Positions 27,901 to 38,277 are shown, counted from the stretch's first letter. The stretch: DNA of 61,825 nucleotides from Desulfobacteraceae bacterium (GCA_011389735.1 JAABTS010000010.1:1-61825), one strand, 5' to 3'. A program made the numbers and translations. The notes: generated by a model from the letters alone, not told the origin.

Positions 27901-28841
27901 GCGCCGAAGCAGTTGAATCCGTCAAGAATATGGTGTATGATGCGGTTTTAATGGATATACAGATGCCTGAAATGGACGGACTTCAAGCCACTCGTATGAT
28001 TCGGGAAAAATTGCTCAACTGGGATTTGCCGGTCATTGCAATGACCGCCAATGTCATGCCGGGAGACCGGGAAAGATGCCTGGACGCCGGCATGAACGAT
28101 TATGTATCCAAGCCCATCGATAGAATGCAATTGTTCGGCGTTCTCAGGAAATACATCTTGGGAGAAACCCGATGTTCGCCGGAAGTGGAAGATACTGATA
28201 ACGATGAGCCTGAAGCGCCGGACATCAAGGTGAAAGGACTGAAAATTCATGAGGGCCTTAAACGGCTGGCCGTCGGAATGCAACAATATGTGGAAATCAT
28301 ATCTGATTTTGCAGCCAATCAGTCCGGGTTTGTCGAGGAGTTCAAAAAATCGATCGAGAAAGGGGACTTGAAAGATTCGATAATGAAAGCGCATTCCTTG
28401 AAAGGCGCGGCCTATACCATATCCGCCGTCCCTCTCGCGGATTATGCGAAACGGCTTGAACACGGACACCCCTGGCAAGATCCGGAAGAACTCGAAACCG
28501 TGTTGAATCTTGTGGACGCCGCTTTGAAAGAAGTCGTTCAATCGGCCGGGCGGCTAAAATCCGTATATTTGAAAGACAAAGAGCCGCCTTGCTCCGATTC
28601 GGAAGAAAGGAAGGGTTATTATACCGAAGAATCGTTTGCAAGTTTAACGGAACGTCTTAAAATCACCCTCGATGACATGGATCCGATTGAATCCAAAGAA
28701 TTATTTAATTTGCTCGGAAACGGAATTCCGGACGGGCTTTATCAAGCCGAATTGGAACAGATCGGAGAATGCATCGAACAATACGATTTTGAAGGTGCGC
28801 TTGATAATTTAAAGCTATTGGTTGAAAAAGCGTCAAAATAA
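24927..28841 (+). CDS. Hybrid sensor histidine kinase, 7TMR-DISM sensor, PAS, two REC and HPt
   Basis: A 1304 aa membrane kinase. Order: signal peptide (about 1-28), 7TMR-DISM extracellular domain (about 35-170), seven transmembrane helices (about 185-390), a PAS domain (about 408-525), coiled coil, HisKA with His580 in [13 protein letters not shown], HATPase (about 650-800), REC1 with Asp870 ([13 protein letters not shown]), REC2 with Asp1010 ([13 protein letters not shown]) and an HPt domain with His1156 ([10 protein letters not shown]). Families with this extracellular domain are thought to sense carbohydrates. No response regulator with an output domain is adjacent, so phosphate must pass to a distant protein. 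The start at ATG 24927 lacks a clear ribosome site. A family A repeat begins at the stop codon. Confidence 0.93.
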   Translation: MLKRWVVIIAVILFFPAGYFSNNDILSAADLFIVDQDLKSRPIGEYLEYYKDETNSLNIEEVFERRLPFIPAGRGYPNFGYSRATFWVRFSACNRTGHSIPWVLEYKYPPIDEVDLYVPNDQGFRVMKGGDRRPFAARPLNTRTVVFPIEQPPGTTEFYLRIKTSGSVNIALHAWSPESFERKHTYETSLLWIYCGVMLALIISGVMIFMFIREFSHFYLVMFSISALMYSMVQNGMAFQYLWPNSIEWANISHPFFLFMGAVWVLGFTITFLGTKSHCPRIHRLLDGSYKFGVLVSITPFFVDYYYATQLSTFFGGAGVIVCLFAGLTLAFKKYRQAYFYIAAWSVFIFCAALAALRAFGFVQTNFFSTWGMQIGSALMIILLSLGIADKINTIKKEKEKALVALSESEKKYRSLVENAHDGILFIIDERVIYANHAMMEMVGFTEDDFYNAHILEFLPDTARGMEFVYAIHQNRTAGKGAPSRYEAQLASKDGSIIDVLISSAVIDNEMEAGVISIITNISDQKKAEKALKKANDELEQRVEERTAELKKINLELQSAKEAADASAKAKSEFLANMSHEIRTPMNGILGVCDLFVNTRMDRFQREYLDIIRSSSRSLLNLINDILDFSKIEAGKLDFETAPFSIRELIEEVSDMFLDKLSKKDLEMVVDISPDVPNKIISDPLRLRQVLVNLTSNALKFTEKGEINLSVEKRSEDETHVDLLFRVQDTGVGIGREDMASLFSPFIQADGSISRKYGGTGLGLTISKKIVSLMGGDIWVESSGGEGSTFYFTGKFLKFQKEGDSLIELPEKIKDLYVLIVDDNTTVLLVLQRFLESFGCHTETAESAEEALELYEKNLPEHPFDLILMDFKLPNMDGIAASEIIKTDPRAKPPPIIMISGYIRDQDIQNARRIGIESCMIKPVKQSSLLENILEIFGYPGATPKKQSTGLVHPQEFMGKRILLVEDHPTNRRVVYELLKGIGFIVDSAGSGAEAVESVKNMVYDAVLMDIQMPEMDGLQATRMIREKLLNWDLPVIAMTANVMPGDRERCLDAGMNDYVSKPIDRMQLFGVLRKYILGETRCSPEVEDTDNDEPEAPDIKVKGLKIHEGLKRLAVGMQQYVEIISDFAANQSGFVEEFKKSIEKGDLKDSIMKAHSLKGAAYTISAVPLADYAKRLEHGHPWQDPEELETVLNLVDAALKEVVQSAGRLKSVYLKDKEPPCSDSEERKGYYTEESFASLTERLKITLDDMDPIESKELFNLLGNGIPDGLYQAELEQIGECIEQYDFEGALDNLKLLVEKASK

Positions 28842-28925
28842 ATTTCACAAAGCGGCGCCCCCGGTATCATATGTCTCGTATACCCTGGGGCGGACAACGC
28901 AGTGAAATTGAATTTCCGGAAGGCT
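28836..28925 (+). repeat. Family A repeat starting at the kinase stop codon
   Basis: The TAA stop of the preceding gene is inside AAAATAAATTTCACAAAGCG. The inner stem CCCCCGGTAT/ATACCCTGGGG differs from the usual CCCGGGAT/ATCYCAGG yet still pairs. The end GTGAAATTGAATTTCCGGAA matches other copies. Confidence 0.8.
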
Positions 28926-28975
28926 GCAACGCCGTTTCCATTCCAACAACAAATGATTAAGGGCGGGTTATCGAC

Positions 28976-31900
28976 ATGAATATTTTTTTCTTCACAGCCG
29001 TGAATCCCATAGGAAAAAAGGGCTCCGGCGTCAGTCAAAGGGGAACGGGTTTCAGAAAAGCCGGCGCCGTCCGGGCCTCTTTTTATCAATTTACGGTTCT
29101 GATTTTGGCGTTCGCCGTTTGTTTGACCGTGGCGGCCGATGCCGCAGAAGCGGGGCGAACCATACCTCTGCGGTTTTTTTCATCGGATGATGGGTTGGTC
29201 TTTAACGAAGTATTGACCGGATACCAGGAAAAGTCCAGAGGCTATATATGGTTTTGCACTTATGGCGGATTAAGCCGGTTTGATGGAAAACGGTTTGTTA
29301 ATTTCAAGGGAGAAAAAGGCGGCCTGGGGGGAATGCTGATCCGGGATATTACGGAAGACAGCGAAAACACGATATGGGTAGGATTTATCGGAGGCGTTGC
29401 AAAGTTTAGCGAGGGTGAAATCGTTAATTACACCGAAGCCGACGGATTGGTCGGGAGCGATGTGTCCAATCTATGGCCTGATCCGGTCCACGGAGTTTGG
29501 GCGCTTACGGATAAGGGAGTCTGCCATATTGCAGACGGCGTATTCACTTCCTATACAATGAAAAATATTGAGATCGGTTTTTTTAACAAGCTGACGGGTT
29601 CCCCCGAAGGCGATGTTTATGTACTCACCAGGGACGGCGTCTTAAGGAAAAGGCCGGATCATGATCAGTTCGAATTGATCATGAAACCTGAATTCCCTGC
29701 CAGCAGCATCCGCTTTAATGCCGGAGAGAACGCTCTGTATATCGTGGGATCGTCTGCTTTATACCGTTATGCGCAAGAACGGATCGTTCAAGTTTCCGAA
29801 TCCCCTCTTCAAAACGACCTCAGAAATATCGAATTCGCGGATAACGGAGATTTCTGGATTAATTCCGAGAACGAAGTCTGGCTTATCCGGCATGGTCAAG
29901 AGAATGTTCATTTTACGAGCGATATGTTAGGGAATCTTGCCATAGCGGACCTTTTTCAGGATCGGGAAGGCCACATATGGCTGGCTTCGTGGTCGGGCGC
30001 GGCGATGATAGTCAACACCAGCATCCTGCATTACTCCGATTTGCCCGAACCCACGGTCAGCCGGATCATCCCCGATAGAGAAGGCAATTTGTGGGTGGGT
30101 TCCAGCAAAGGGGTGTTCAAAATGGATCCGGATGGGCGAATCCTGAAAACTATTCAAACGTCTTTTGTCGAATATCTTTATATTGTCGACGACCGGGTTT
30201 ACACCTGCCTTTCCGATCAGATAAGCGTATATGATCTCGAAGGTAACCGGCTCCAGTCATTGAAGAAATCCGTAGACGACGAAACCTATTACAGTTGCAT
30301 TATGCGGGATTCATCCGGAAAGTTCTGGGTGGGCAGCTATAACGGGTTACATTCCGTAAACGAGAACGGCGAAATTGTTCTTGAATTGAACACTGAGAAC
30401 GGATTGAAGAGCAATTCAGTGCAAACGCTGCTGGAGGACGGGCGGGGAAGAATCTGGGTCGGCGCTGAAAAAGGGCTTTCCTGCCTTGAAAACGGCGATT
30501 GGAGTCATTATGACACAGAAGATGGTCTGTCCCATTCAACCGTTTGGCATTTGAACCACTATCAGGAAGACGGCGTCCTGCTTGCGACCGGAAAAGGGAT
30601 CAATATTTATCAAAACGGCCGATTTTCGAAAGTTTCCGGTCTTGGGGACGTGCCCATCGGAAGCGTCGCCGCACAGGAGAACGGCGTCATCTGGGCGAGC
30701 AATCGAAATGGCCTTTATAGACTGGACCGGAACGGCGAGGTGGATTTGCACTTGAATAAAGACAGGGGACTTCCTTGTGATTCCATGTATTATAGAACGA
30801 TTTTTATAGATAACGGCGGCCTTTATATGGGTGGTCATAAAGGGGCGTTCAGAGTCGACCTGGATATTCAAAGGCAGGACGGCGTCGGCCCGTTAGTCGA
30901 GATCCGGAAAGTCAATCTGAACAATGAACCTGTTCCCGTGAACAGACTGAAGATGCCGCTGGAGCATTTTCAAAGAAATATCACCTTTCATTTCGACGCC
31001 ATATATTTCTTTTTACCTGAGAGTATCAGCTATAGTTACATTTTGGAAGGAAACGACACGCAATGGAGCAAAAACAGCCTCATCAACCAGGCTGTTTACA
31101 CAAATCTCAGTCCCGGCGATTATACCTTTAAATGCAGAGCGGAGGCTGAAGGCGGAAAATCGAGCCCGATCCGGACGATCCGGTTTAAAATCACCAAAGC
31201 CTATTGGCAAACAGGATGGTTTTATTCCATTGTGGTTTTTTTAGGGATCGGAGCGATCATCGGACTTGTCGTTTTCACCCTCCGTGTTCGAATCCGCAGA
31301 AGCGAAGAATACGCCAAAGTTCTTGAAGAGCGGGTGAAGGCCAGAACTATTGAATTGAGCGAAACGAACAGGAATCTTACCCAGGAAATCAATCAGCGGA
31401 AAATGATGGAGGCTGAATTGCGAAAGGCCAAGGAGACTGCGGATTACGCCAATAAAAGCAAAAGCGATTTTCTTGCGCATATGAGCCACGAAATTCGAAC
31501 CCCCATGAATGTCATTCTCGGGTTGACGGATATGATCAGGGAAACCGGATTGAGCCCGGAACAAAGCAAGTATTTGTCAATACTGGGCAATTCAGGGAAA
31601 AGTTTGGTGGCTTTGATCAATGACGTTCTGGACCTGTCAAAGATTGAAGCAGGGCTCCTGGAACTCGATGAAACCGAATTTGACATCAATTCCGTGATTT
31701 CCAGCGTATGTGAGTTAATGAGAGTCCGGGCGACGGAAAAAGGCCTTGATTTTTATTGTAATATCCACAGTGACATCCCCAATTGGCTGATCGGCGATTC
31801 CATGCGGTTAAAGCAGATATTGATGAATCTGATCAGCAATGCTCTTAAATTTACGGAAAAGGGCGAAATCAAATTGGAAGTGGTTTGTTTGAGCAAGAAA

Positions 31901-33040
31901 ACTAACGAAAACGAGGACCGAATGGTTGAACTATTGTTTTCCGTATCTGATACTGGAATCGGCATTCCAGTGGAACGGCAGGGCGGAATATTTGGAAGGT
32001 ATATCCAGGCGGATTCCTCGACCGCCGGTAAATTCGGCGGATCCGGCCTGGGCTTGACCATATCCAAACAATTCGTGGAAATGATGCAGGGGAGTATATG
32101 GGTCGAAAGCGAACCGGGAAAGGGAAGCCGCTTTATGTTCACCGGCATGTTCAAGGTCGGCGAGCAGGGCGGTGTAAAATCCTCGCATATCCCTCTCAAT
32201 CTCGGCATGGCCATGAAACCCCCCAAAATTCTCCTTGTTGAAGATAACGAGGAAAATAGAATGGTTTTTTCATTTTACATCAGCAAAATACCGCACGAAT
32301 TGATCGTCGCCGTGAACGGCCGGGAAGCAATCGACAAAAACATTGCGGAAAAGCCGGATGTGATTTTTATGGATCTTGAAATGCCGGTAATGGACGGAAT
32401 TAGCGCTGTGCGCCTGATTCGGGAATGGGAAAAAGAAAATAACGCCGATCCTGTGGTGATTATCGGTTTGAGCGCGCGAGCGCTGAAAGAAGACCGTGAA
32501 AAATGCTACCAGGCGGGAATGGACGATTACCTCAGCAAACCCTTTGATTTCGAAGAATTGTTTACCGTCCTGATGCGCTGGGTTAAAGCGGCTGATAAGC
32601 AAATTCTGATCAATAAAAAGGAAGAAGCCATTGATACGAAAGAATGGGGAGACGATATTCCGGACGAACTTCCGGGCCTTAAAGTGAAAGACGGCGTCAA
32701 ACGGTTTATGTATAAAATTGACGCCTATCACAGGATAATAAAAAAGTTTCTTTCCGGATATGAGAATTTCGAGGAAACCATGGCCGAATTTTTGAAAGAC
32801 GGAGATACAAGGGGACTTCAGAGATATGTTCATACCGTGAAAGGAATCGCCGGCAACCTGTCCGCAAATGAGTTGTTCGGAATGTCGGACGCCGTGGAAA
32901 CTATGCTAAAGCAGGGAAAAACCGAAAATATAGATTCTCAAATCGAACACTATGTAGATGTCTACCAGGAGGCTGTGGATTCGATGAAGCGGCTGAGTAC
33001 AATGATTGAATCCATGGAATCGGACAAAAGCGGGACGTGA
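28976..33040 (+). CDS. Hybrid histidine kinase with beta-propeller (Reg_prop) sensor, REC and HPt
   Basis: A 1354 aa kinase. A signal/anchor segment (about 35-60) leads into some eleven or twelve propeller blades of the two-component-regulator type, each with a motif like GxIWVGxxxGL (for example GRIWVGAEKGLSCL), up to about residue 620. Then come a Y_Y_Y domain (about 665-735), one transmembrane helix (about 745-767), coiled coil, HisKA with His838 ([12 protein letters not shown]), HATPase (about 905-1060), REC with Asp1133 (VIFMDLEMPVMDG) and HPt with His1286 (YVHTVKGIAGN). The sensor is that of Bacteroidetes-style polysaccharide sensors, but here the C-terminus is REC-HPt, not an AraC DNA-binding domain. 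It follows the first kinase after 134 nt, separated by a repeat. Confidence 0.93.
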   Translation: MNIFFFTAVNPIGKKGSGVSQRGTGFRKAGAVRASFYQFTVLILAFAVCLTVAADAAEAGRTIPLRFFSSDDGLVFNEVLTGYQEKSRGYIWFCTYGGLSRFDGKRFVNFKGEKGGLGGMLIRDITEDSENTIWVGFIGGVAKFSEGEIVNYTEADGLVGSDVSNLWPDPVHGVWALTDKGVCHIADGVFTSYTMKNIEIGFFNKLTGSPEGDVYVLTRDGVLRKRPDHDQFELIMKPEFPASSIRFNAGENALYIVGSSALYRYAQERIVQVSESPLQNDLRNIEFADNGDFWINSENEVWLIRHGQENVHFTSDMLGNLAIADLFQDREGHIWLASWSGAAMIVNTSILHYSDLPEPTVSRIIPDREGNLWVGSSKGVFKMDPDGRILKTIQTSFVEYLYIVDDRVYTCLSDQISVYDLEGNRLQSLKKSVDDETYYSCIMRDSSGKFWVGSYNGLHSVNENGEIVLELNTENGLKSNSVQTLLEDGRGRIWVGAEKGLSCLENGDWSHYDTEDGLSHSTVWHLNHYQEDGVLLATGKGINIYQNGRFSKVSGLGDVPIGSVAAQENGVIWASNRNGLYRLDRNGEVDLHLNKDRGLPCDSMYYRTIFIDNGGLYMGGHKGAFRVDLDIQRQDGVGPLVEIRKVNLNNEPVPVNRLKMPLEHFQRNITFHFDAIYFFLPESISYSYILEGNDTQWSKNSLINQAVYTNLSPGDYTFKCRAEAEGGKSSPIRTIRFKITKAYWQTGWFYSIVVFLGIGAIIGLVVFTLRVRIRRSEEYAKVLEERVKARTIELSETNRNLTQEINQRKMMEAELRKAKETADYANKSKSDFLAHMSHEIRTPMNVILGLTDMIRETGLSPEQSKYLSILGNSGKSLVALINDVLDLSKIEAGLLELDETEFDINSVISSVCELMRVRATEKGLDFYCNIHSDIPNWLIGDSMRLKQILMNLISNALKFTEKGEIKLEVVCLSKKTNENEDRMVELLFSVSDTGIGIPVERQGGIFGRYIQADSSTAGKFGGSGLGLTISKQFVEMMQGSIWVESEPGKGSRFMFTGMFKVGEQGGVKSSHIPLNLGMAMKPPKILLVEDNEENRMVFSFYISKIPHELIVAVNGREAIDKNIAEKPDVIFMDLEMPVMDGISAVRLIREWEKENNADPVVIIGLSARALKEDREKCYQAGMDDYLSKPFDFEELFTVLMRWVKAADKQILINKKEEAIDTKEWGDDIPDELPGLKVKDGVKRFMYKIDAYHRIIKKFLSGYENFEETMAEFLKDGDTRGLQRYVHTVKGIAGNLSANELFGMSDAVETMLKQGKTENIDSQIEHYVDVYQEAVDSMKRLSTMIESMESDKSGT

Positions 33041-33073
33041 AATACTGTGTTGTCGGCCGGAGTATCACGGGTT

Positions 33074-33273
33074 ATCAGGAATTAAATTTTACAAGGCGGC
33101 AGGCCCGGGATTGTTGCATTTTGTGTTGAATGTTGAATGGGGGGCTTACATTCAGCATTCAACATTCAACATTCAACATTCAACATTCAGCATTCAACAT
33201 TCAGCATTCAACATCCAACATAATAAAATTCCTATATCCCCGGGCCGACAACGCATTGAAATGTCTGGAGACC
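33074..33273 (+). repeat. Family A repeat with a 7 bp tandem array in its loop
   Basis: The left part (AGGAATTAAATTTTACAAGG, GGCAGGCCCGGGATTG) and right part (CCCGGGCCGACAACGCATTG) are family A. The loop is expanded: two GTTGAAT units (33125-33138), then ten units of CATTCAA/CATTCAG (33149-33218). No gene is present between the kinase stop at 33040 and the pheT stop at 33321. Confidence 0.85.
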
Positions 33274-33320
33274 AATAAAGATGTCCCCCTCTTACCGCAT
33301 TTTTTAGCGAGAAGGATAAT

Positions 33321-35756
33321 TCACGGCAACTGAGCGTCAAATTGATCGATCAGGTTATCCGTGATGGATTTGTTTAGAGCCGTGATCGTTTCATCTTCAA
33401 GCGTGCCGTGGAAAGACCGGTAAGTCAGCCTGAACGTAACACTTTTTTTGTTTTCCGGCAATTTTTCGCCTGCGTAAACAGTAATAAGCGTAACCGCTTC
33501 AACCAGAGATTCATCAAGATTTTCGATATAAGATTGAACCGTTCCGGTTTCCGTTGGTTTATCCAGAATCAGAGTGATATCCCTGTCAATGGCCGGGTAT
33601 TTACTGGCGGGTTGATATATCGGAGCGCCGGGAATCATTGACGCCAGCAGGTCAAGATCGATTTCGAAAACATATACCGGCTTTTTGAGATCATACTGAC
33701 CGGCCGTAAACGGATGCAGTTCTCCGATCACTCCGATCTGCGTCTTCCGTCCGCCCGATTCGATGGTGATCCGGGCGCCGCGTCCCGGAAGGGTGTAATC
33801 ATGAGCATCCGCCGGAATTTGAGTGAATTCGGCGGTTTTCAGCTTGACCGCTTCCAGAAACGCCTCAACAACCCCTTTAATGTCATAAAAATCGCATTCG
33901 ATGTCGTCATGAACCCAGGATGAGGGATAGCGAAGCCCTGTCCAGATTCCGGCAAGCATTTCCGTTTCGTCCGGCAATACGTCTTTTCCCTGGTCAATGA
34001 ATATTTTGCCGGTTTCAAACAGTTTCAGGTTCCGGTTCTGTTGGGAAAAATTGCGGCGGACGGTTTCCAGCAGGCCCGGAATGAGCGTCGTCCGCATAAC
34101 GGCCTGATCCTCGGTAAGCGGGTTCAACACCTTGACATGCTTTCTCCGCGGATCGTTTTCGGGTATTCTAACCCGGTCCGACGATGATTCATGAACGAAA
34201 CAATAATTGACCGTTTCCGTCAGGCCGAAACCGGTCATCAATTCCTTGACCCGGTCTCTGAACCGGATCATTTGTTTGGGCGCCTCTGCGTAGACCGGCA
34301 TTTGCGGCAATGTTTCCGGTATATGATCGTATCCCCACAATCGGGCGGCTTCTTCAGCGATGTCCACAGGCCTTTTAATGTCTACGCGAAACGACGGCGC
34401 CTTGACGATCAATTGATCCGGATCAGCGCTTTTTTCAACTTCGAATTCAATGGATTCGAGCAAAGATTTGACAGTGTCTGAATCCAATTGAATTCCCAGC
34501 AGCCTGTTTATACGATCCATGCTTACCGTGAGCCTGGCCGGTTGGGGCGTATGCGCTTCAAACCGTTCGTCGATCAGGCCGGGAACGGGTTTTCCTCCTG
34601 AAATCTCCGACAAAATGGAACATACCCGGTTGATCGCCGGAATGGTGATGCAGGGATCCACGCCCCTCTCGTAGCGGTTGGACGCATCCGTCGACAATCC
34701 TAGCTTTTTGGATGTCTTCCGAATGCTTACCGGATTGAAATAGGCGCATTCGATCAGCACGTTCTTAGTGGCGTCATTTATTTCCGTATTTTGCCCTCCC
34801 ATCACGCCGCCGACGGCCACCGGTTTTTTGCCGTCGCAAATCATCAGCATGTCCGATGACAAAATTCGTTCTTTATCGTCCAGCGTGAAAAACCGTTCGT
34901 TTTCTTCCGCATTACGCACAACGATCCGGTTCTCTTCAAGCAGATCGAAATCAAATGCGTGGATCGGCTGACCCATTTCGAGCATGACGAAATTGGTTGT
35001 ATCGACTATATTGTTGATCGGGCGCACACCTATGGATTTCAAGCGTTCCTGAAGCCAGAAAGGAGACGGCCCGACTTTGACGTCTTTGAAAACCCGAGCC
35101 GCGTATCTGGGACAATCCACCGGATTCTCGATGGAAACCGATGTGACATTTCGAATTTCATCGCCTGCGTCGAGAAAATCAAGTTCAGGATATTTTAAAT
35201 CCGTTTTTAAAATCGCGGCGATTTCGCGAGCGACGCCAATGACACTCCAGCAATCCGACCTATTCGGTGTAAGATCGATATCAAGCACCGGATCTTTCAG
35301 ATTGAGCGCGTCCGTAACCGGAGTCCCCGGCGTTATGGCGGGGTCTAGCTCCATAACACCGCTTTTATCCGGGCCGATGTCAAGCTCCGCTTCACTACAG
35401 ATCATGCCTTCCGACGTTACGTTCCGGATAACCGTTTTCTCAATTTTTTTGCCGTCCGGCATTCGTGTTCCGGGACGGGCGGTCGGCGACATCATTCCTT
35501 CTTCGACATTCGGCGCTCCGCATACTATCGAAACGGTTTCCTCCTCGCCAATATCCACCTCGCACACCTTGAGATGATCGGCTCGGGGATGATTCCACAC
35601 CCGGCTGATTTTTCCGGCTACGACCGTTTCAAGCCATGAATGCCGGTCTTCAATGGAATCCACTTCAAGACCGGTCATGGTTAGCGCTTCCGCCACCGTT
35701 TCAGCATCCAAACCGGCGGAAATATATTCTTTTAACCAGCTTATACTTACTTTCAT
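33321..35756 (-). CDS. pheT: Phenylalanyl-tRNA synthetase beta subunit
   Basis: An 811 aa subunit of the (alpha-beta)2 enzyme that charges tRNA-Phe. Parts in order: N-terminal helix-strand (MKVSISWLKEYISAGLDAETVAEALTMTGLEVD), an EMAP-II-like tRNA-binding domain (about 40-150, GKISRVWNHPRADHLKVCEVDIG), the B3/B4 editing domain (about 210-385), B5 (about 405-475), the core catalytic-like module and the C-terminal FDX-ACB anticodon domain (about 715-811). It begins 2 nt after the pheS stop (TAA-AG-ATG), implying translational coupling. It is the last gene of the infC-rpmI-rplT-pheS-pheT run. Confidence 0.97.
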   Translation of the reverse strand: MKVSISWLKEYISAGLDAETVAEALTMTGLEVDSIEDRHSWLETVVAGKISRVWNHPRADHLKVCEVDIGEEETVSIVCGAPNVEEGMMSPTARPGTRMPDGKKIEKTVIRNVTSEGMICSEAELDIGPDKSGVMELDPAITPGTPVTDALNLKDPVLDIDLTPNRSDCWSVIGVAREIAAILKTDLKYPELDFLDAGDEIRNVTSVSIENPVDCPRYAARVFKDVKVGPSPFWLQERLKSIGVRPINNIVDTTNFVMLEMGQPIHAFDFDLLEENRIVVRNAEENERFFTLDDKERILSSDMLMICDGKKPVAVGGVMGGQNTEINDATKNVLIECAYFNPVSIRKTSKKLGLSTDASNRYERGVDPCITIPAINRVCSILSEISGGKPVPGLIDERFEAHTPQPARLTVSMDRINRLLGIQLDSDTVKSLLESIEFEVEKSADPDQLIVKAPSFRVDIKRPVDIAEEAARLWGYDHIPETLPQMPVYAEAPKQMIRFRDRVKELMTGFGLTETVNYCFVHESSSDRVRIPENDPRRKHVKVLNPLTEDQAVMRTTLIPGLLETVRRNFSQQNRNLKLFETGKIFIDQGKDVLPDETEMLAGIWTGLRYPSSWVHDDIECDFYDIKGVVEAFLEAVKLKTAEFTQIPADAHDYTLPGRGARITIESGGRKTQIGVIGELHPFTAGQYDLKKPVYVFEIDLDLLASMIPGAPIYQPASKYPAIDRDITLILDKPTETGTVQSYIENLDESLVEAVTLITVYAGEKLPENKKSVTFRLTYRSFHGTLEDETITALNKSITDNLIDQFDAQLP

Positions 35757-35758
35757 CT

Positions 35759-36766
35759 TTAGAACTGCCTCAAAAATCGCAAGTCGTTATCGAAAAATTT
35801 TCTGATGTCGTCTATTCCGTATTTAAGCATGGCGATCCGTTCCACGCCCATCCCGAATGCAAAACCGGTATATTTCGATGTGTCATATCCCGCGAATTCG
35901 AATACGGCCGGATGCACCATGCCGGAACCGAGTACTTCGAGCCAACCCGTGTGTGAACAAACACGGCAGCCCTTTCCGCGGCAAATGACGCAGAGAATAT
36001 CGACTTCCGCGCTGGGTTCCGTGAACGGGAAAAAGCTCGGCCGAAATCGGAGACCGGTCTTCTTGTCGAACATTTGATGCACAAACGTGGTCAACATCCC
36101 TTTCAGATCTCCGAACGAGATATTCACATCCACAAGCAGCCCCTCGACTTGATGAAACATGGGCGTATGAGTGATATCGGAATCGCATCGGAACACTTTG
36201 CCGGGAGCGATAATGCGTACGGGCGGCTGACGTTCTTGCATCGTTCTGACCTGAATCGGAGACGTATGGGTTCTCAGAACTATCGAGTCCGATACGTAAA
36301 GCGTGTCCTGCATGTCCCTCGCCGGATGATAACGGGGAAAATTGAGCGCTTCGAAATTATAATAATCGGTTTCCACCTCCGGCCCTTCAGCAATGTCAAA
36401 CCCCAGGCGAACGAAAATCTCACAGATTTCATTGTTGATTTTTGTCACCGGATGTAAATTCCCGCGCTCCATCGGTCTTCCGGGAAGAGAAACATCCAGC
36501 GCGTCCTTCGGGTCGAATCCGGAGGCTTCCAGTTTCTCCCCGGCCTGTTTAACGGCGCCTTCGATAATTCCCTTGATCCTGTTGGCTTCTTTGCCGGCAA
36601 GGGGCCTTTCATCCGCAGGAAGCCGGGATATGCCTCGAAGATATTGCGTCAAAACCCCTTTCCGGCCTAAATAACGCACATACACGTCGTTCAGCGCATC
36701 TTCATCGGACACCCCCTCCAATTCCTGAAGCGCGTCATCTTTAATTTTCTCGATCTTGTTTCTCAC
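35759..36766 (-). CDS. pheS: Phenylalanyl-tRNA synthetase alpha subunit
   Basis: The catalytic 335 aa subunit, class II. The N-terminal coiled coil (about 1-85) contacts tRNA; the aminoacylation core follows with motif 2 near [32 protein letters not shown], the Phe-pocket and [13 protein letters not shown] (about 248-260), and motif 3 [22 protein letters not shown] (about 302-323). It starts with GTG at 36766, supported by AAGG upstream. Two extra cysteine pairs ([17 protein letters not shown]) sit in the segment usual for this family. The gap to rplT is about 79 nt. Confidence 0.97.
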   Translation of the reverse strand: MRNKIEKIKDDALQELEGVSDEDALNDVYVRYLGRKGVLTQYLRGISRLPADERPLAGKEANRIKGIIEGAVKQAGEKLEASGFDPKDALDVSLPGRPMERGNLHPVTKINNEICEIFVRLGFDIAEGPEVETDYYNFEALNFPRYHPARDMQDTLYVSDSIVLRTHTSPIQVRTMQERQPPVRIIAPGKVFRCDSDITHTPMFHQVEGLLVDVNISFGDLKGMLTTFVHQMFDKKTGLRFRPSFFPFTEPSAEVDILCVICRGKGCRVCSHTGWLEVLGSGMVHPAVFEFAGYDTSKYTGFAFGMGVERIAMLKYGIDDIRKFFDNDLRFLRQF

Positions 36767-36845
36767 GACTAACCTTATTGATTCATTGTCGGCAATTATG
36801 CACGATCAGGTTTTAATCCATCGGTTTTTTGAAACCGCGCCCGGA

Positions 36846-37202
36846 TCATGCTTTCGACTGCTCCGCCGCCAGTTGGGCGATTGCATCAAATCCTTTAGGA
36901 TCCTTGATGGCCAGATCCGCCAGCACTTTTCGATCCAGCTCGACACCGGCGGATTTCAACCCGTGAATGAATTTGCTGTAGCTGAGACCTCTCATGCGTA
37001 CAGCCGCGTTTATCCGGATAATCCAGAGTTTCCGGAAATCCCGTTTTCGTACTTTTCTGTCCCGGTAAGCGTACATGAGCGCCTTATGAACTGAATCAGA
37101 CGCTGTTCTGAATAGTTTGCTCCTGCCTCCCCGAAATCCTTTGGCCAGTTTCAGCAGGCGTTTTTTCCGCCGCTTCGCTTGAACTCCTCTTTTTACACGC
37201 AT
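36846..37202 (-). CDS. rplT: 50S ribosomal protein L20
   Basis: A 118 aa rRNA-binding protein needed early in large-subunit assembly. The basic N-terminus ([34 protein letters not shown]) and the [26 protein letters not shown]-terminal half are diagnostic. GAGGAGG lies upstream of its ATG. In enterobacteria and Bacillus, L20 represses its own operon by binding leader RNA; I cannot identify such a site by eye here. Confidence 0.97.
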   Translation of the reverse strand: MRVKRGVQAKRRKKRLLKLAKGFRGGRSKLFRTASDSVHKALMYAYRDRKVRKRDFRKLWIIRINAAVRMRGLSYSKFIHGLKSAGVELDRKVLADLAIKDPKGFDAIAQLAAEQSKA

Positions 37203-37262
37203 GATTACCTCCTCGAATATCGTATGCTTCTTAAAATTTAGATTTTATTTTTCCTGAATCGA

Positions 37263-37460
37263 TCAGCCGTTGGGCATGAGCAGGTTCAATTCCCTTACAT
37301 CCCGTTTGTTGATGTAATGGGTCTTTCTGAGCCGGCGTTTCCGTTTGGAAGATTTCTTGGTTAAAATATGGCTGCCAAAAGACTTGGCGTAGGACCATTT
37401 CCCTGTTCCTGTTTTTTTGAACCGCTTTGCCGCAGCCCGGTTTGTTTTGATTTTCGGCAT
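37263..37460 (-). CDS. rpmI: 50S ribosomal protein L35
   Basis: A 65 aa basic ribosomal protein ([20 protein letters not shown] ... [16 protein letters not shown]), of normal length and with AAGGAG before its ATG. It lies between infC and rplT in the standard order. The gap to rplT is about 60 nt. Confidence 0.97.
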   Translation of the reverse strand: MPKIKTNRAAAKRFKKTGTGKWSYAKSFGSHILTKKSSKRKRRLRKTHYINKRDVRELNLLMPNG

Positions 37461-37750
37461 AATAGTCTCCTTAAACCTCTAAAAAAGTCAATCAACTGAT
37501 TTTGCCCATCAGAAGATTCAATACAATTCAATAATCGCTTGATTGAAGCTGGATTGATTTTTGTTCGATAATGAAACCGCATTCCTAAAAAACACAAGTG
37601 GCGCGCCAATAATTCAATGACACACCACCTGTAAACCGGAAGGTTGAATCGATTGCGGTTGAATATAATTCATTGTTCGGCCCGGCCCGCTAAATCCGTA
37701 ACCGACGCCGTACAATGGAATGAACAAATCTACATCGTCTCCGTGTCAGG
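37461..37750. other. infC-rpmI intergenic region, nothing recognised
   Basis: About 290 nt separate infC from rpmI, longer than usual within this operon. I see a GGCCCGGCCCGC stretch and a short inverted GGCGCGCC site at 37602-37609, but no clear terminator or repeat element. It is a plausible place for L20-type control, unproven. Confidence 0.3.
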
Positions 37751-38272
37751 TCATTTTGGTGAAAGCACCATTATCATGCTCCGTCCTTCAAGTTTTGGAT
37801 GCTGTTCGATGACCGCCAGATCTTCGGTCTCTTCGACAACCTTGCTCAACAGTTCTTTTCCAAGATCCATCAAGGTAATCTCTCTACCCCTGAAAACCAG
37901 GGTCACTTTGACCTTGTCTTTTTTCAGGAGAAATTTCCGGATATGACCGATCTTGACCTGCAAATCATGTTCGCCGGTTTTGGGGCGAATCTTGATTTCC
38001 TTGACCTGAAACGTCGTCTGCTTCTTTTTCGCTTCCTGCTGCTTTTTGGTCAGTTCGTATTTATAACGGCCGTAATCCATGATCTTGCAGACAGGCGGAT
38101 TCGCGTTTGGGGAGATTTCCACCAAATCAAGTCCCATATCCGCCGCGGCGGCAAGCGCTTCCTGCACTGAAATAATACCGATCTGATTACCCTCAGGGTC
38201 GATAACTCTTACCTCTCTGGCCCTGATTTTCTGATTAATACTGGTTTGATTGGTTGGTTTTTGTCTGGCTAT
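37751..38272 (-). CDS. infC: Translation initiation factor IF-3, probable ATA start
   Basis: A 173 aa IF-3 that binds the 30S subunit and checks the start codon. The N-domain is about 8-80 (INQKIRAREVRVIDPEGNQIGIISVQEALAAAADMGLDLVEI), followed by a Lys-rich linker and the C-domain (EIKIRPKTGEHDLQVKIGHIRKFL). The frame continues upstream to an ATG at 38323, but that segment has no family match. A very strong ribosome site, AGGAGGTG at 38278-38285 on the minus strand, lies 5 nt before ATA at 38272-38270, exactly where IF-3 should begin. A non-standard infC start is known to allow IF-3 to repress its own synthesis. Confidence 0.93.
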   Translation of the reverse strand: MARQKPTNQTSINQKIRAREVRVIDPEGNQIGIISVQEALAAAADMGLDLVEISPNANPPVCKIMDYGRYKYELTKKQQEAKKKQTTFQVKEIKIRPKTGEHDLQVKIGHIRKFLLKKDKVKVTLVFRGREITLMDLGKELLSKVVEETEDLAVIEQHPKLEGRSMIMVLSPK

Positions 38273-38277
38273 GCTTT

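Noticed and set aside
33149-33218. Possible CRISPR-like array
   Set aside because: Units are 7 bp with no spacers; it is a simple tandem repeat.
33130-33333. Open frame across the 7 bp array (repetitive peptide)
   Set aside because: The 7 bp unit simply avoids stops in this frame; there is no ribosome site.
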